Below, one piece after another: positions 52,978 through 64,000 of a stretch of 64,000 bases of DNA (positions are counted from its first letter, which is position 1; the number at the start of each line of letters is the position of its first letter). The notes below the pieces were generated by a model. That model did no database searches. It saw nothing but the letters and a program-made list of their open reading frames with translations, and was not told where the DNA came from. The stretch spans positions 1 to 64,000 of the forward strand of contig NZ_QEWJ01000011.1 in NCBI RefSeq assembly GCF_004127215.1, read 5' to 3'. Both the position numbers and the translations under genes were made by a program. The DNA is from Streptococcus oralis. Lineage in GTDB: Bacteria; Bacillota; Bacilli; Lactobacillales; Streptococcaceae.

Positions 52978-54879
52978 ATGATTATTTTACAAGCCAATAA
53001 AATTGAACGTTCTTTTGCAGGAGAGGTTCTTTTTGATAATATCAATCTGCAAGTTGATGAACGAGACCGCATTGCTCTAGTTGGAAGAAATGGGGCAGGT
53101 AAGTCTACTCTTTTGAAGATTTTGGTTGGGGAAGAGGAGCCGACCAGTGGAGAAATCAATAAGAAAAAAGATGTTTCTCTGTCTTACCTAGCCCAAGATA
53201 GCCGTTTTGAGTCTGAAAATACCATTTATGATGAAATGCTCCATGTTTTTGATGACCTGCGTCGGACAGAGAAACAATTGCGTCAGATGGAGCTAGAGAT
53301 GGGAGAAAAGTCTGGTGATGATTTGGATAAACTGATGTCAGATTACGACCGCTTATCTGAAAATTTTCGCCAAGCAGGTGGTTTTACCTATGAAGCTGAT
53401 ATCCGAGCGATTTTGAATGGATTCAAGTTTGACGAGTCTATGTGGCAGATGAAAATTGCTGAGCTTTCAGGTGGTCAAAATACTCGCCTGGCTCTTGCTA
53501 AAATGCTCCTCGAAAAGCCAAATCTCTTGGTCTTGGATGAGCCAACAAACCATTTGGACATTGAAACGATAGCCTGGTTGGAGAATTACTTGGTAAACTA
53601 TAGCGGTGCTCTCATTATTGTCAGCCACGACCGCTATTTCTTGGATAAGGTTGCAACAATCACGCTCGATTTGACCAAACATTCCTTGGATCGTTATGTG
53701 GGGAATTACTCTCATTTTGTTGAGCTGAAAGAACAAAAGCTAGCTACTGAGGCAAAAAACTATGAAAAGCAACAGAAGGAAATCGCTGCTCTGGAAGACT
53801 TTGTCAATCGCAATCTAGTACGAGCTTCGACAACCAAACGTGCCCAATCTCGTCGTAAGCAACTGGAAAAAATGGAGCGTTTGGACAAGCCGGAAGCTGG
53901 AAAGAAATCAGCTAATATGACCTTTCAGTCTGAGAAGACGTCGGGTAATCTTGTCCTGACTGTTGAAAATGCGGCCATTGGTTATGATGGGGAAATATTG
54001 TCAGAACCTATCAATCTAGACCTTCGTAAGATGAACGCCGTTGCGATTGTCGGACCAAATGGGATTGGGAAATCAACCTTTATCAAGTCAATCGTTGATC
54101 AGATTCCCTTTATCAAAGGCGAGAAGCGTTTTGGTGCCAATGTTGAGGTTGGTTACTACGATCAAACTCAAAGCAAGTTAACACCTAGTAATAGTGTTCT
54201 GGATGAACTCTGGAATGACTTTAAATTGACACCAGAGGTTGAAATCCGTAACCGCCTTGGTGCCTTCCTCTTCTCTGGTGATGATGTTAAGAAATCAGTT
54301 GGAATGCTGTCTGGTGGTGAACGCGCTCGTTTGTTACTTGCTAAACTGTCTATGGAAAACAACAACTTCCTGATACTTGATGAGCCAACCAACCACTTGG
54401 ATATTGACAGTAAGGAAGTGCTAGAAAATGCCTTGATAGACTTTGACGGAACCCTTCTATTTGTCAGCCACGACCGTTACTTTATCAATCGTGTGGCAAC
54501 TCATGTTTTGGAATTGTCCGAAAATGGTTCGACCCTCTATCTAGGAGACTATGACTACTATGTTGAGAAGAAGGCAGAAGTAGAAGCGAGTCAGACAGAG
54601 GAAGCTCCAACTAGCAATCAAACAAAAGAAGCAAGTCCAGTTAATGACTATCAAGCTCAGAAAGAAAGTCAGAAAGAAGCTCGCAAACTCATGCGTCAAA
54701 TCGAGAGTTTAGAGACTGAAATCGAAACTTTAGAAAGCCAAAGTCAAGCTATTTCTGAACAAATGTTGGAAACCAACGATGCAGAAAAACTCATGGAGTT
54801 GCAGGCTGAACTGGACAAAATTAGCCATCGTCAGGAAGAGGCTATGCTTGAGTGGGAAGAATTATCGGAGCAGGTGTAA
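52978..54879 (+). CDS. ABC-F family ATPase (Uup-like)
   Basis: 633 residues with two ABC domains: Walker A GRNGAGKST (about 39) and GPNGIGKST (about 358), signatures LSGGQNTRLA and LSGGERARLL, and the inter-domain linker with a long helical arm (about 235-300). The C-terminal coiled-coil (about 555-633) is typical of Uup/EttA relatives that act on the ribosome. No membrane part, so not a transporter. ATG is seven bases from the -10 with no Shine-Dalgarno. Overlap of the next gene start by none; Rgg follows in one base. Confidence 0.9.
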   Translation: MIILQANKIERSFAGEVLFDNINLQVDERDRIALVGRNGAGKSTLLKILVGEEEPTSGEINKKKDVSLSYLAQDSRFESENTIYDEMLHVFDDLRRTEKQLRQMELEMGEKSGDDLDKLMSDYDRLSENFRQAGGFTYEADIRAILNGFKFDESMWQMKIAELSGGQNTRLALAKMLLEKPNLLVLDEPTNHLDIETIAWLENYLVNYSGALIIVSHDRYFLDKVATITLDLTKHSLDRYVGNYSHFVELKEQKLATEAKNYEKQQKEIAALEDFVNRNLVRASTTKRAQSRRKQLEKMERLDKPEAGKKSANMTFQSEKTSGNLVLTVENAAIGYDGEILSEPINLDLRKMNAVAIVGPNGIGKSTFIKSIVDQIPFIKGEKRFGANVEVGYYDQTQSKLTPSNSVLDELWNDFKLTPEVEIRNRLGAFLFSGDDVKKSVGMLSGGERARLLLAKLSMENNNFLILDEPTNHLDIDSKEVLENALIDFDGTLLFVSHDRYFINRVATHVLELSENGSTLYLGDYDYYVEKKAEVEASQTEEAPTSNQTKEASPVNDYQAQKESQKEARKLMRQIESLETEIETLESQSQAISEQMLETNDAEKLMELQAELDKISHRQEEAMLEWEELSEQV

Positions 54880-54880
54880 A

Positions 54881-55744
54881 ATGAATCATCTTGGAAAGGT
54901 ATTTCGTGAATTTCGAACAAGTAGAAACTATTCTTTAAAGGAGGCGGCAGGTGAGTCCTGTTCAACCTCCCAGTTATCTCGATTTGAGCTTGGGGAGTCT
55001 GATCTAGCAGTTTCACGTTTCTTTGAGATTCTGGATAATATTCATGTGACCATAGAAAATTTCATGGATAAGGCTAGGGATTTCCATTATCATGAACATG
55101 TTGCCATGATGGGACAAATTGTGCCCCTTTACTATTCAAATGATATTGCAGGTTTTCAAAAGCTTCAAGAAGAACAACTTGAAAAGGCTAAGAGTTCGAC
55201 AAATCCCCTCTATTTTGAGCTGAACTGGATTTTGCTACAAGGTCTGATTTGTCAAAGAGATTCGAGTTATGAGATGAAGCAGGATGATTTGGATAAGGTA
55301 GCAGATTATCTCTTCAAAACAGAAGAATGGACCATGTATGAGTTGATCCTTTTTGGTAATCTCTATACTTTCTACAATGTGGACTATGTGGCTCGGATTG
55401 GTAGAGAAGTCATGGAACGAGAGGAGTACTATAAAGAAATTGGTCGCCATCGAAAACTCGTTTTGATTTTAGCTCTTAACTGTTACCAGCATTGTTTGGA
55501 AAACCGTTCCTTTACGGATGCGGACTATTTCGAGGGTTATGTAGAGAAGCTGATTGGAAATGGCATCAAGCTTTATGAGCGCAATATCTTTCATTATCTC
55601 AAAGGTTTTGCTCTTTATCAAAGAGGCCTGAAAGAAGAAGGTTGTAACCAGATGCAGGAAGCTATGCATATCTTTGAAGTGCTTGGACTTCCAGAGCAAG
55701 TGGCTTATTATCAGGAACATTATGAAAAATTTGTAAAAAATTAA
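54881..55744 (+). CDS. Rgg/GadR/MutR family transcriptional regulator
   Basis: 287 residues. N-terminal XRE helix-turn-helix (about 5-60, LKEAAGESCSTSQLSRFELG) and a helical repeat C-terminal peptide-binding region (about 70-287). Rgg proteins are activators or repressors switched by short hydrophobic peptides. No short SHP-type gene is seen beside it, so a signal peptide, if any, is encoded elsewhere. The start at 54881 has GGAG/AGGTG upstream; the longer frame from 54779 is not real. It precedes an MFS gene that may be its target. Confidence 0.87.
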   Translation: MNHLGKVFREFRTSRNYSLKEAAGESCSTSQLSRFELGESDLAVSRFFEILDNIHVTIENFMDKARDFHYHEHVAMMGQIVPLYYSNDIAGFQKLQEEQLEKAKSSTNPLYFELNWILLQGLICQRDSSYEMKQDDLDKVADYLFKTEEWTMYELILFGNLYTFYNVDYVARIGREVMEREEYYKEIGRHRKLVLILALNCYQHCLENRSFTDADYFEGYVEKLIGNGIKLYERNIFHYLKGFALYQRGLKEEGCNQMQEAMHIFEVLGLPEQVAYYQEHYEKFVKN

Positions 55745-55746
55745 AT

Positions 55747-55762
55747 TTCCCAAATAAGGGAA
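55747..55762 (+). promoter_or_regulatory. inverted repeat between rgg and the MFS gene
   Basis: TTCCC-N6-GGGAA, 25 bases upstream of the MFS -10. Candidate operator for the neighbouring Rgg protein. Confidence 0.4.
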
Positions 55763-55786
55763 TAGTAGAGTAACTCCTTTCAGTTT

Positions 55787-55795
55787 TGATACAAT
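55787..55795 (+). promoter_or_regulatory. extended -10 promoter of the MFS gene
   Basis: TGATACAAT, 28 bases before the ATG. Confidence 0.6.
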
Positions 55796-55823
55796 AGTTT
55801 CAAAATTTGAGAGGAGTTTTTAT

Positions 55824-57002
55824 ATGAATCGACATGCAGTACAGTTGATTAGCCGTGGTGCTATTAATAAAATTGGAAATATGCTCTATGACTATGGAAA
55901 TAGTGTTTGGTTGGCGTCCATGGGGACTATCGGACAGACAGTTTTAGGAATGTATCAGATTTCTGAACTCGTCACATCTATTCTCGTAAATCCCTTTGGT
56001 GGGGTGATTTCAGATCGCTTTTCGCGTCGCAAAATTTTAATGACGACTGACTTGATTTGCGGCATTCTCTGTTTAGCTATTTCTTTCATCAGAAATGATA
56101 GCTTGATGATCGCTGCCTTGATTTCTGCCAATATTGTTCAGGCTATTGCTTTTGCCTTTTCTAGACCTGCAAATAAGGCCATTATCACAGAATTGGTAGA
56201 GAAGGATGAACTGGTCCTCTACAATTCTCGTTTGGAGTTGGTCTTGCAGGTTGTCAGTGTGAGTTCTCCTGTACTTTCTTTTCTGGTCTTACAATTTGCA
56301 AGTCTCCATCTGACGCTCTTACTAGATGCTTTGACTTTTTTTATAGCATTTGTTCTAGTGGCCTTACTTCCAAAAGAAGAACCAATGGTTCAAGATAAGA
56401 AACCTTTTACTGGTAAAGATATTTTTGCGGATATCAAAGATGGCTTGCACTATATCTGGCATCAAAAAGAGATTTTCTTTCTCCTGTTAGTGGCTTCCAG
56501 CGTTAATTTCTTTTTTGCGGCTTTTGAGTTTTTGCTTCCTTTTTCAAATAAACTATATGGAGTAGAAGGAGCTTATGCGACTATCTTAACCATGGGTGCG
56601 ATTGGCTCAATTATAGGAGCACTGATAGCAAATAAATTTAAATCAAGTATGAATACACTTTTGTTCTTATTGATTTTAACAGGGGTAGGGGTTTTCATGA
56701 TGGGTTTGCCACTGCCCAATATTTTAACCTTTTCTGGAAACCTGATTTGTGAACTCTTTATGACGATTTTTAATATTCACTTCTTTACACAGGTACAGAC
56801 CAAGATTGATGGAGAATATCTGGGTAGAGTATTAAGTACAATTTTTACTTTAGCAATTCTATTTATGCCAATTGCAAAAGGCTTTATGACAGTGCTGCCA
56901 AGTGTGCATCTCTCTTCTTTCCTGATAATCGGAAGTGGAGTTGTTTTCTTGTCTTGTATATCTCTCATTTATGTTCAAAATCGTTTTGAAAAAGAGGTAT
57001 AA
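55824..57002 (+). CDS. MFS transporter (macrolide-efflux-like MFS_3 family)
   Basis: 392 residues with twelve hydrophobic segments and the loop motif GGVISDRFSRRKILM between segments 2 and 3 (motif A-like). Like MefA-type exporters in size, but the substrate is not evident. GAGAGGAG lies eight bases before the ATG. The Rgg gene upstream and the palindrome between suggest regulated expression. Confidence 0.82.
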   Translation: MNRHAVQLISRGAINKIGNMLYDYGNSVWLASMGTIGQTVLGMYQISELVTSILVNPFGGVISDRFSRRKILMTTDLICGILCLAISFIRNDSLMIAALISANIVQAIAFAFSRPANKAIITELVEKDELVLYNSRLELVLQVVSVSSPVLSFLVLQFASLHLTLLLDALTFFIAFVLVALLPKEEPMVQDKKPFTGKDIFADIKDGLHYIWHQKEIFFLLLVASSVNFFFAAFEFLLPFSNKLYGVEGAYATILTMGAIGSIIGALIANKFKSSMNTLLFLLILTGVGVFMMGLPLPNILTFSGNLICELFMTIFNIHFFTQVQTKIDGEYLGRVLSTIFTLAILFMPIAKGFMTVLPSVHLSSFLIIGSGVVFLSCISLIYVQNRFEKEV

Positions 57003-57057
57003 ATCCCCTTGCCTTAAAAAAATATTTCACTATTAATTATTTTTCGGTCCTTCTCCA

Positions 57058-59052
<1,995 letters not shown>

Positions 59053-59206
59053 AGAATAGTAGCAAGCTAGGTGTTAGATAATCTGAAACTGTCTCTCCTG
59101 AAGTGTTTTTACATAGATTAAGTCTATTGTCAGTCAAACATTCAATCGCTGAATCTATCAGCTCTATATAAAAAATGTAAATTGAAATTAGAAATTAGGA
59201 AAAGAA

Positions 59207-61489
59207 ATGTATAATTACCCTGTAGTCATCCATTTTCATCGAAAAAATGGGGATTATGCGGCCTGTTCATTTAGTAGTAAACAGGCGGACAATGTTGAAA
59301 AATTGTATTATGAGAATGACTTTTTTGGAGCAAAATTTTCCTTTACGGTCACAAGTCAAGAAAAGTTAGAAAACCTGAAGTTTTCTGTCGAGTTTGATGG
59401 GAAAGTTAAGGAATATCCCGTGCGTTATAACTACTATCCGCTTCTGACTGAAGTTTGGATTTTAGAGGGCGACGAGACGGTTTATTATTCTGAAAACCCA
59501 GCCATTGCTAGTCCTTACTACAAAGATCAAAATCCATTTGCTTTTGATAAAGCAATCCATAGCGCTAGTTTTGATCACCACTGGGGTTACCAAGGAGAAC
59601 TAGGTTATAGCCTTTCAGATTATCAGACAAGCTTTAAACTTTGGGCTCCTACGGCTACATCTGTACAGGTGGTTGTCTATGAAAATACCAGCAACGATGC
59701 GCCGGTTTGGAAAACCTTTAATCTAGAGCGTGGGAATAGCTATTCATATAGCCATAAGTACAATACTATTGGGGTTTGGAGTCTAGATTTAGATGAGAAT
59801 CTTGCTGGCAAGGCTTATCAGTATCAGATTGACTTTCCTCACCACCAGACTTTGACGAGAGATCCTTACACGATTGCCACAAGTCCTGACGGAAAACGTT
59901 CCGTAATTCTTTCTCATCAAGACAGACAAGTAGAAGGATTTGAGGTCAAACATGGAACAGAAGCTCCTTGGCGTTTGGAAAATCCATGTAAAGCAGTTAT
60001 CTGTGAAATGCATATCCGAGATCTAACCAAATCTCCAACATCTGGAGTGGCAAAGCATCTCCGTGGAACCTTTCTTGGTGCTGCGCAGACTGGAACGACT
60101 AACCAATTCGGCCAAGCAACCGCCTTTGACTATATTAAAGACCTTGGCTGCAACTATGTTCAACTTCAGCCTATCTTTGATCGCCATAAGGAATACGATG
60201 AGGATGGAAATGTAACCTATAACTGGGGTTATGACCCTCAAAACTACAATGCACCAGAACCAAGTTTTTCTAGTAATCCAGATGATCCTGGACAAGTTAT
60301 TCGAGACCTCAAGACCATGATTCAGGCTTATCATAACGCTGGAATCGGTGTCATTATGGATGTCGTTTACAACCATACCTTTTCAATAGTTGACGCACCT
60401 TTCCAAACAACTGTTCCTGATTATTACTATCGTATGAATCCAGATGGAACCTTCCAAAACGGCACAGGAGTAGGAAATGAAACCGCGAGCGAACACGAAA
60501 TGTTCCGTAAGTATATGATTGACTCTATCCTATACTGGGTGAAAGAATACAATGTTGATGGCTTCCGTTTTGACTTAATGGGTATTCATGATGTCAAAAC
60601 CATGCAGGCAATTCGTTGGGCACTTGATGAGGTTGATCCACGTATTATTACCTATGGAGAAGGCTGGGATATGGGAACAGGTCTTGCACCATATGATAAG
60701 GCCAAGAAGGACAACGCCTACCAGATGCCAAATATTGGATTCTTCAATGATGATCAGCGTGATGCGGTTAAAGGAGGAGAAGTTTATGGAGCAATCAAAT
60801 CAGGATTTGTAAGTGGTGCAGCCACCGAACCAATTATTGCCAAGGCCATTCTTGGTAGCCGAGAATTGGGTTCCTATCTTAGTCCAAACCAAGTCCTTAA
60901 CTACGTGGAAGCCCATGATAATTACAACTTGCATGATTTGTTAGCAACTCTCCATCCTGATCAGAGTGCCGACCAGATTATGCGCAAGGTTGAGACAGCG
61001 ACAGCTATGAACCTTCTTATGCAAGGGATGTCCTTTATGGAAATTGGTCAAGAGTTTGGTCGAACTAAGTTGGTTCCGACAGGCGAACATGGAGAACTCA
61101 CTCCAGCAGACCGAGAACGAGCTATGAATAGTTACAACGCTCCTGACAGTGTTAACCAAGTCAACTGGGATCTGATTAATGAACGCCAAGAGAGCATTGA
61201 CTTTGTCCGTCAGATTATTCGACTGAAAACACAGACTAGCGCCTTTTCTTATCCTACATACGAAGAAGTTTACCGTCATGTCTTTGTCCATACTGCTGCA
61301 GAAAATAGCGGATGGATCGTTTACGAGATTCACGGGGGACCAGAACATCTATTGGTCGTATTCAATGCCAAGGGAACTTCCTTCTACTTTGAAAATGCAG
61401 GAAATCTTGAAATGCTTGTGACAAATAGTCGTTCGAAACAAGAAAATGTCATTGATGATATTAGTGTTGCGATTTTAACTGTTTTATAA
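59207..61489 (+). CDS. pulA: type I pullulanase, cytoplasmic
   Basis: GH13 debranching enzyme for alpha-1,6 links in glycogen and maltodextrin. 760 residues. N-terminal carbohydrate-binding modules (CBM41/48-like, about 1-240), catalytic barrel with the pullulanase hallmark YNWGYDPQNYNAPE, nucleophile in GFRFDLMGIHD, acid Glu in GEGWDMG, and EAHDNYNLHD. No signal peptide, so it works inside the cell. AGGAAAAG lies before the ATG. It leads the glycogen region. Confidence 0.93.
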   Translation: MYNYPVVIHFHRKNGDYAACSFSSKQADNVEKLYYENDFFGAKFSFTVTSQEKLENLKFSVEFDGKVKEYPVRYNYYPLLTEVWILEGDETVYYSENPAIASPYYKDQNPFAFDKAIHSASFDHHWGYQGELGYSLSDYQTSFKLWAPTATSVQVVVYENTSNDAPVWKTFNLERGNSYSYSHKYNTIGVWSLDLDENLAGKAYQYQIDFPHHQTLTRDPYTIATSPDGKRSVILSHQDRQVEGFEVKHGTEAPWRLENPCKAVICEMHIRDLTKSPTSGVAKHLRGTFLGAAQTGTTNQFGQATAFDYIKDLGCNYVQLQPIFDRHKEYDEDGNVTYNWGYDPQNYNAPEPSFSSNPDDPGQVIRDLKTMIQAYHNAGIGVIMDVVYNHTFSIVDAPFQTTVPDYYYRMNPDGTFQNGTGVGNETASEHEMFRKYMIDSILYWVKEYNVDGFRFDLMGIHDVKTMQAIRWALDEVDPRIITYGEGWDMGTGLAPYDKAKKDNAYQMPNIGFFNDDQRDAVKGGEVYGAIKSGFVSGAATEPIIAKAILGSRELGSYLSPNQVLNYVEAHDNYNLHDLLATLHPDQSADQIMRKVETATAMNLLMQGMSFMEIGQEFGRTKLVPTGEHGELTPADRERAMNSYNAPDSVNQVNWDLINERQESIDFVRQIIRLKTQTSAFSYPTYEEVYRHVFVHTAAENSGWIVYEIHGGPEHLLVVFNAKGTSFYFENAGNLEMLVTNSRSKQENVIDDISVAILTVL

Positions 61490-61522
61490 GAAAATATGAA
61501 ATTGATAAAAAGGAGATTGCAT

Positions 61523-61975
61523 ATGAAAAAGATGAAGAACATAATCCTACCTTTATTTTTGGCATTTCTATCAGTTGTCCTAGTAGCATGTTCTGCTAAT
61601 AAGGATAATGGTACTTATCTTTATGAACCAACAAAAGAAGAAATTAGCAAATTAGTTACAGGATCAGGTCTTTCTAAAGAAAATTTTGTATCCTTACTTG
61701 GAGACGATTTTAAACTTTCTCTTTCATTGACAATTGACGGTGATAAGGGTGTTTTAACATTCGAAAGCAATGTTGCAGGTGTTAAAAATAATCAGAACTA
61801 TGATTTAAAGGTAAACCAAGCTAAAAAGACACTCCAACCAGCTACAGGAGGCACAGAAGTTCCCTACAAAATTTCTGGAGATGAATTGATGATTGACCTA
61901 TCAAGTGTGGATAGTCGGGAAGCTGCAAATCTGACCTTACTAAAAAATGTTGTATTTAAACGCCAAAATAAATAA
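61523..61975 (+). CDS. small lipoprotein between pullulanase and branching-enzyme genes
   Basis: 150 residues. Lipoprotein signal peptide with lipobox VVLVAC (Cys about 22), then a polar domain (ISKLVTGSGLSKENFVSLLG, KLSLSLTIDGDKGVLTFES). I recognise no family. The start at 61523 follows AAAAGGAG; a longer frame from 61496 has none. Its location in the glycogen region may be incidental. Confidence 0.75.
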   Translation: MKKMKNIILPLFLAFLSVVLVACSANKDNGTYLYEPTKEEISKLVTGSGLSKENFVSLLGDDFKLSLSLTIDGDKGVLTFESNVAGVKNNQNYDLKVNQAKKTLQPATGGTEVPYKISGDELMIDLSSVDSREAANLTLLKNVVFKRQNK

Positions 61976-61980
61976 TCTAC

Positions 61981-62012
61981 AAAATCAGGAAAAGTTTTTC
62001 CTGATTTTATTT
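61981..62012 (+). terminator. terminator after the lipoprotein gene
   Basis: AAAATCAGGAAAA pairs with TTTTTCCTGATTTT with a short loop, then a T-rich tail. Confidence 0.8.
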
Positions 62013-62179
62013 TCACCAAAAAATCAGTTGGAAATTGAAAAATACCGAATGTTTTGTTATCATAATAAAAAAATATATGTAAATTGTTCTATTTTGTAAA
62101 ATAAATGAAAGCTTCATACAAGGTTAAGATAATTTTTCCAAAATTTTCAGGATATTTTTTAAGAAATTCCGTAAACTGC

Positions 62180-62208
62180 TTGAAAGTTCTTTTAAAAGAT
62201 AGTATAAT
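62180..62208 (+). promoter_or_regulatory. glgB promoter
   Basis: TTGAAA (62180-62185), 17 bases, TATAAT (62203-62208). Predicted start near 62215. Confidence 0.75.
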
Positions 62209-62216
62209 AGACATAT

Positions 62217-62230
62217 AGAAAACGCTTACA
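62217..62230 (+). promoter_or_regulatory. CcpA cre site at the glgB start
   Basis: AGAAAACGCTTACA matches the cre consensus TGWAANCGNTNWCA at all but the first position. Placed right after the transcription start, so CcpA bound there would block initiation or elongation. Confidence 0.7.
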
Positions 62231-62247
62231 TTGAGAAAGGGGATTGG

Positions 62248-64000
62248 ATGAATAATCAAGAAGCATTGAGAACCTTTACTACTGGAGAAAATTTTCATCT
62301 TCAGCACTATCTAGGAGCACATAAAGAGGAAAAAGACGGAGAAATTGGTTTTACTTTCCGTGTTTGGGCGCCTAACGCTCAGGCTGTGCACTTAGTTGGT
62401 GATTTCACTAACTGGACAGAGCACCAAATTCCTATGGTACGGAATGAGTCGGGTGTTTGGGAAGTCTTTACGAGCCAAGCTCAGGAAGGTCAGATTTATA
62501 AATATCATATCACGCGTGCAAATGGTCATCAGATTATGAAGATTGACCCATTGGCAGTCCGTTTTGAGGCTCGTCCAGAGACGGGAGCTATCCTGACTGA
62601 CATACCAGACAAGAAATGGAAAGACGGGCTTTGGCTAGCGCGTCGCAAGCGTCTGGGATTTTTTGAGAGACCAGTCAATATTTATGAAGCCCACGCTGGA
62701 TCTTGGAAGAGAAATCCAGATGGCAGTCCATACAGTTTTGCACAACTTAAGGAGGAGTTGATTCCTTATCTTGTTGAGATGAACTACACTCACATCGAGT
62801 TTATGCCTTTAATGGCTCACCCGCTTGGATTGAGTTGGGGCTACCAACTTATGGGTTACTTTGCCATGGAGCATTCTTATGGGCGACCAGAGGAATTCCA
62901 AGATTTCGTTGAAGAATGCCATTTAAATAACATCGGTGTCATTGTAGACTGGGTTCCTGGTCACTTCACTATTAATGATGATGCCTTGGCGTATTATGAC
63001 GGGACACCAACTTTTGAATACCAAGACCATAATAAGGCTCATAACTATGGTTGGGGGGCTCTGAATTTTGACCTCGGGAAAAATGAGGTCCAGTCTTTCT
63101 TGATTTCTAGCATTAAATTCTGGATTGATTTTTATCATTTAGATGGTATTCGAGTTGACGCAGTTAGCAATATGCTCTATTTAGACTACGATAATGCTCC
63201 ATGGACTCCAAATAAAGATGGGGGGAATCTTAACTACGAGGGCTATTACTTCCTTCAACGGTTGAACACTGTGATCAAGTTAGCTCATCCAGATATCATG
63301 ATGATTGCAGAAGAAAGTTCTTCAGCAACAAAGATAACCGGTATGAAAGAAATGGGTGGCCTTGGATTCGACTATAAATGGAATATGGGTTGGATGAACG
63401 ATATTCTCCGTTTCTACGAGGAAGACCCAATTTATCGCAAGTATGACTTTAATCTTGTGACTTTCAGCTTTATGTATGTTTTCAATGAAAACTACCTCTT
63501 ACCATTTTCACATGACGAAGTCGTTCATGGCAAGAAGAGTATGATGCACAAGATGTGGGGAGATCGATACAATCAATTTGCAGGTCTGCGCAATCTTTAC
63601 ACCTATCAAATTTGCCACCCAGGTAAGAAATTGCTCTTTATGGGCAGTGAGTACGGGCAATTCTTAGAATGGAAGTCTGAGGAACAGTTGGAATGGTCTA
63701 ATCTAGAAGATCCAATGAATGCGAAGATGAAGCATTTCACTTCTCAACTGAATCAATTCTATAAAGAACATCGCTGTCTTTGGGAAATTGATACTAGTTA
63801 TGACGGCATAGAGATTATCGATGCAGATAATAGAGATCAGAGTGTTCTCTCCTTTATTCGTAAGGGCAAGAAGGGCGAAATGTTAGTCTGTGTCTTTAAT
63901 ATGGCACCAGTTGAACGAAAAGACTTTACAATCGGACTTCCTGTCGCAGGAGTTTATGAAGAAGTTTGGAATACAGAATTAGAAGAATGGGGAGGAGTGT
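62248..64000 (+). CDS. glgB: 1,4-alpha-glucan branching enzyme, cut by the window end
   Basis: Forms alpha-1,6 branches in glycogen. 584 codons visible, of an expected 630-650. N-terminal CBM48 ([19 protein letters not shown] compressed: [15 protein letters not shown]), then GH13 barrel with nucleophile in [13 protein letters not shown], acid Glu in IAEESSSAT and [19 protein letters not shown] lies six bases before the ATG. The missing end and the expected glgC, glgD and glgA lie beyond the window. Confidence 0.95.
   Translation, partial: MNNQEALRTFTTGENFHLQHYLGAHKEEKDGEIGFTFRVWAPNAQAVHLVGDFTNWTEHQIPMVRNESGVWEVFTSQAQEGQIYKYHITRANGHQIMKIDPLAVRFEARPETGAILTDIPDKKWKDGLWLARRKRLGFFERPVNIYEAHAGSWKRNPDGSPYSFAQLKEELIPYLVEMNYTHIEFMPLMAHPLGLSWGYQLMGYFAMEHSYGRPEEFQDFVEECHLNNIGVIVDWVPGHFTINDDALAYYDGTPTFEYQDHNKAHNYGWGALNFDLGKNEVQSFLISSIKFWIDFYHLDGIRVDAVSNMLYLDYDNAPWTPNKDGGNLNYEGYYFLQRLNTVIKLAHPDIMMIAEESSSATKITGMKEMGGLGFDYKWNMGWMNDILRFYEEDPIYRKYDFNLVTFSFMYVFNENYLLPFSHDEVVHGKKSMMHKMWGDRYNQFAGLRNLYTYQICHPGKKLLFMGSEYGQFLEWKSEEQLEWSNLEDPMNAKMKHFTSQLNQFYKEHRCLWEIDTSYDGIEIIDADNRDQSVLSFIRKGKKGEMLVCVFNMAPVERKDFTIGLPVAGVYEEVWNTELEEWGGV

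Noticed and set aside
54779-54880. Rgg gene extension into the ABC-F gene
   Set aside because: The extra residues are a shadow of the ABC-F coiled-coil, and the Rgg family start is at 54881.
55745-55823. SHP-type peptide gene beside Rgg
   Set aside because: No short hydrophobic ORF with a ribosome binding site exists in this gap on either strand.

Overview
The window is chromosomal DNA of a Mitis-group Streptococcus (S. pneumoniae / S. mitis / S. oralis relatives). The evidence is low GC content, many extended -10 promoters (TGnTATAAT type), very close protein resemblance to pneumococcal WalRKJ, RelQ, MutY, LigA and the NiaR/NiaX pair, and an Rgg regulator. The gene order is not that of any single pneumococcal segment I remember, which fits a commensal Mitis-group species. 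I see no rRNA, tRNA or CRISPR array. No BOX or RUP repeat is recognisable.

Layout. 1-122 is the end of an IS3-family element. 140-4305 holds a YitT protein, a DegV fatty-acid-binding protein, HU and a three-gene membrane operon (43-aa protein, permease, DUF1980 protein). 4427-7333 is tex, a SprT-like gene and a PspC-domain gene. 7438-13278 has two divergent peptide-stress ABC modules. On the minus strand is a bacteriocin-immunity-like membrane protein plus ATPase, preceded by what looks like a leader-peptide/terminator attenuator. On the plus strand is a BceAB-type exporter behind a TNACA-N4-TGTAA operator and a 36-aa ORF. 13319-21022 is VIT, two HAD phosphatases, ftsY, zwf and an amino-acid ABC transporter. 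21200-25783 is uvrB followed by an inserted AT-rich GIY-YIG/DUF2075 gene that is flanked by a second, diverged copy of the uvrB 3' end. 25827-29773 is small membrane proteins (one probably frameshifted), a Nudix hydrolase and NiaR/NiaX.

29815-45010 is mostly housekeeping: ECF S-component with coaC and coaB, fhs, pcrA, radC, a class I amidotransferase, rex, a prs/cysteine desulfurase operon, CYTH, and the relQ-ppnK-rlu-pta series. 45058-49150 is mutY and walRKJ. 49184-57002 is a thioredoxin-like protein, pgm, a lipoprotein, an ABC-F protein, an Rgg regulator and an MFS exporter. 57094-64000 is ligA and the start of glycogen metabolism (pullulanase, a lipoprotein, glgB cut by the window end), with a CcpA-like cre site at the glgB transcription start.

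Cross-cutting signal. Six genes (tex, a 30-aa leader ORF, coaB, mutY, an ABC-F gene and ligA) have a -10 hexamer followed by exactly six bases and then ATG, with little or no Shine-Dalgarno. They are predicted to be transcribed as leaderless mRNAs. The strongest candidates for something undescribed are the leader-peptide attenuator at 10099-10253 and the single-gene nuclease-helicase insertion behind uvrB.
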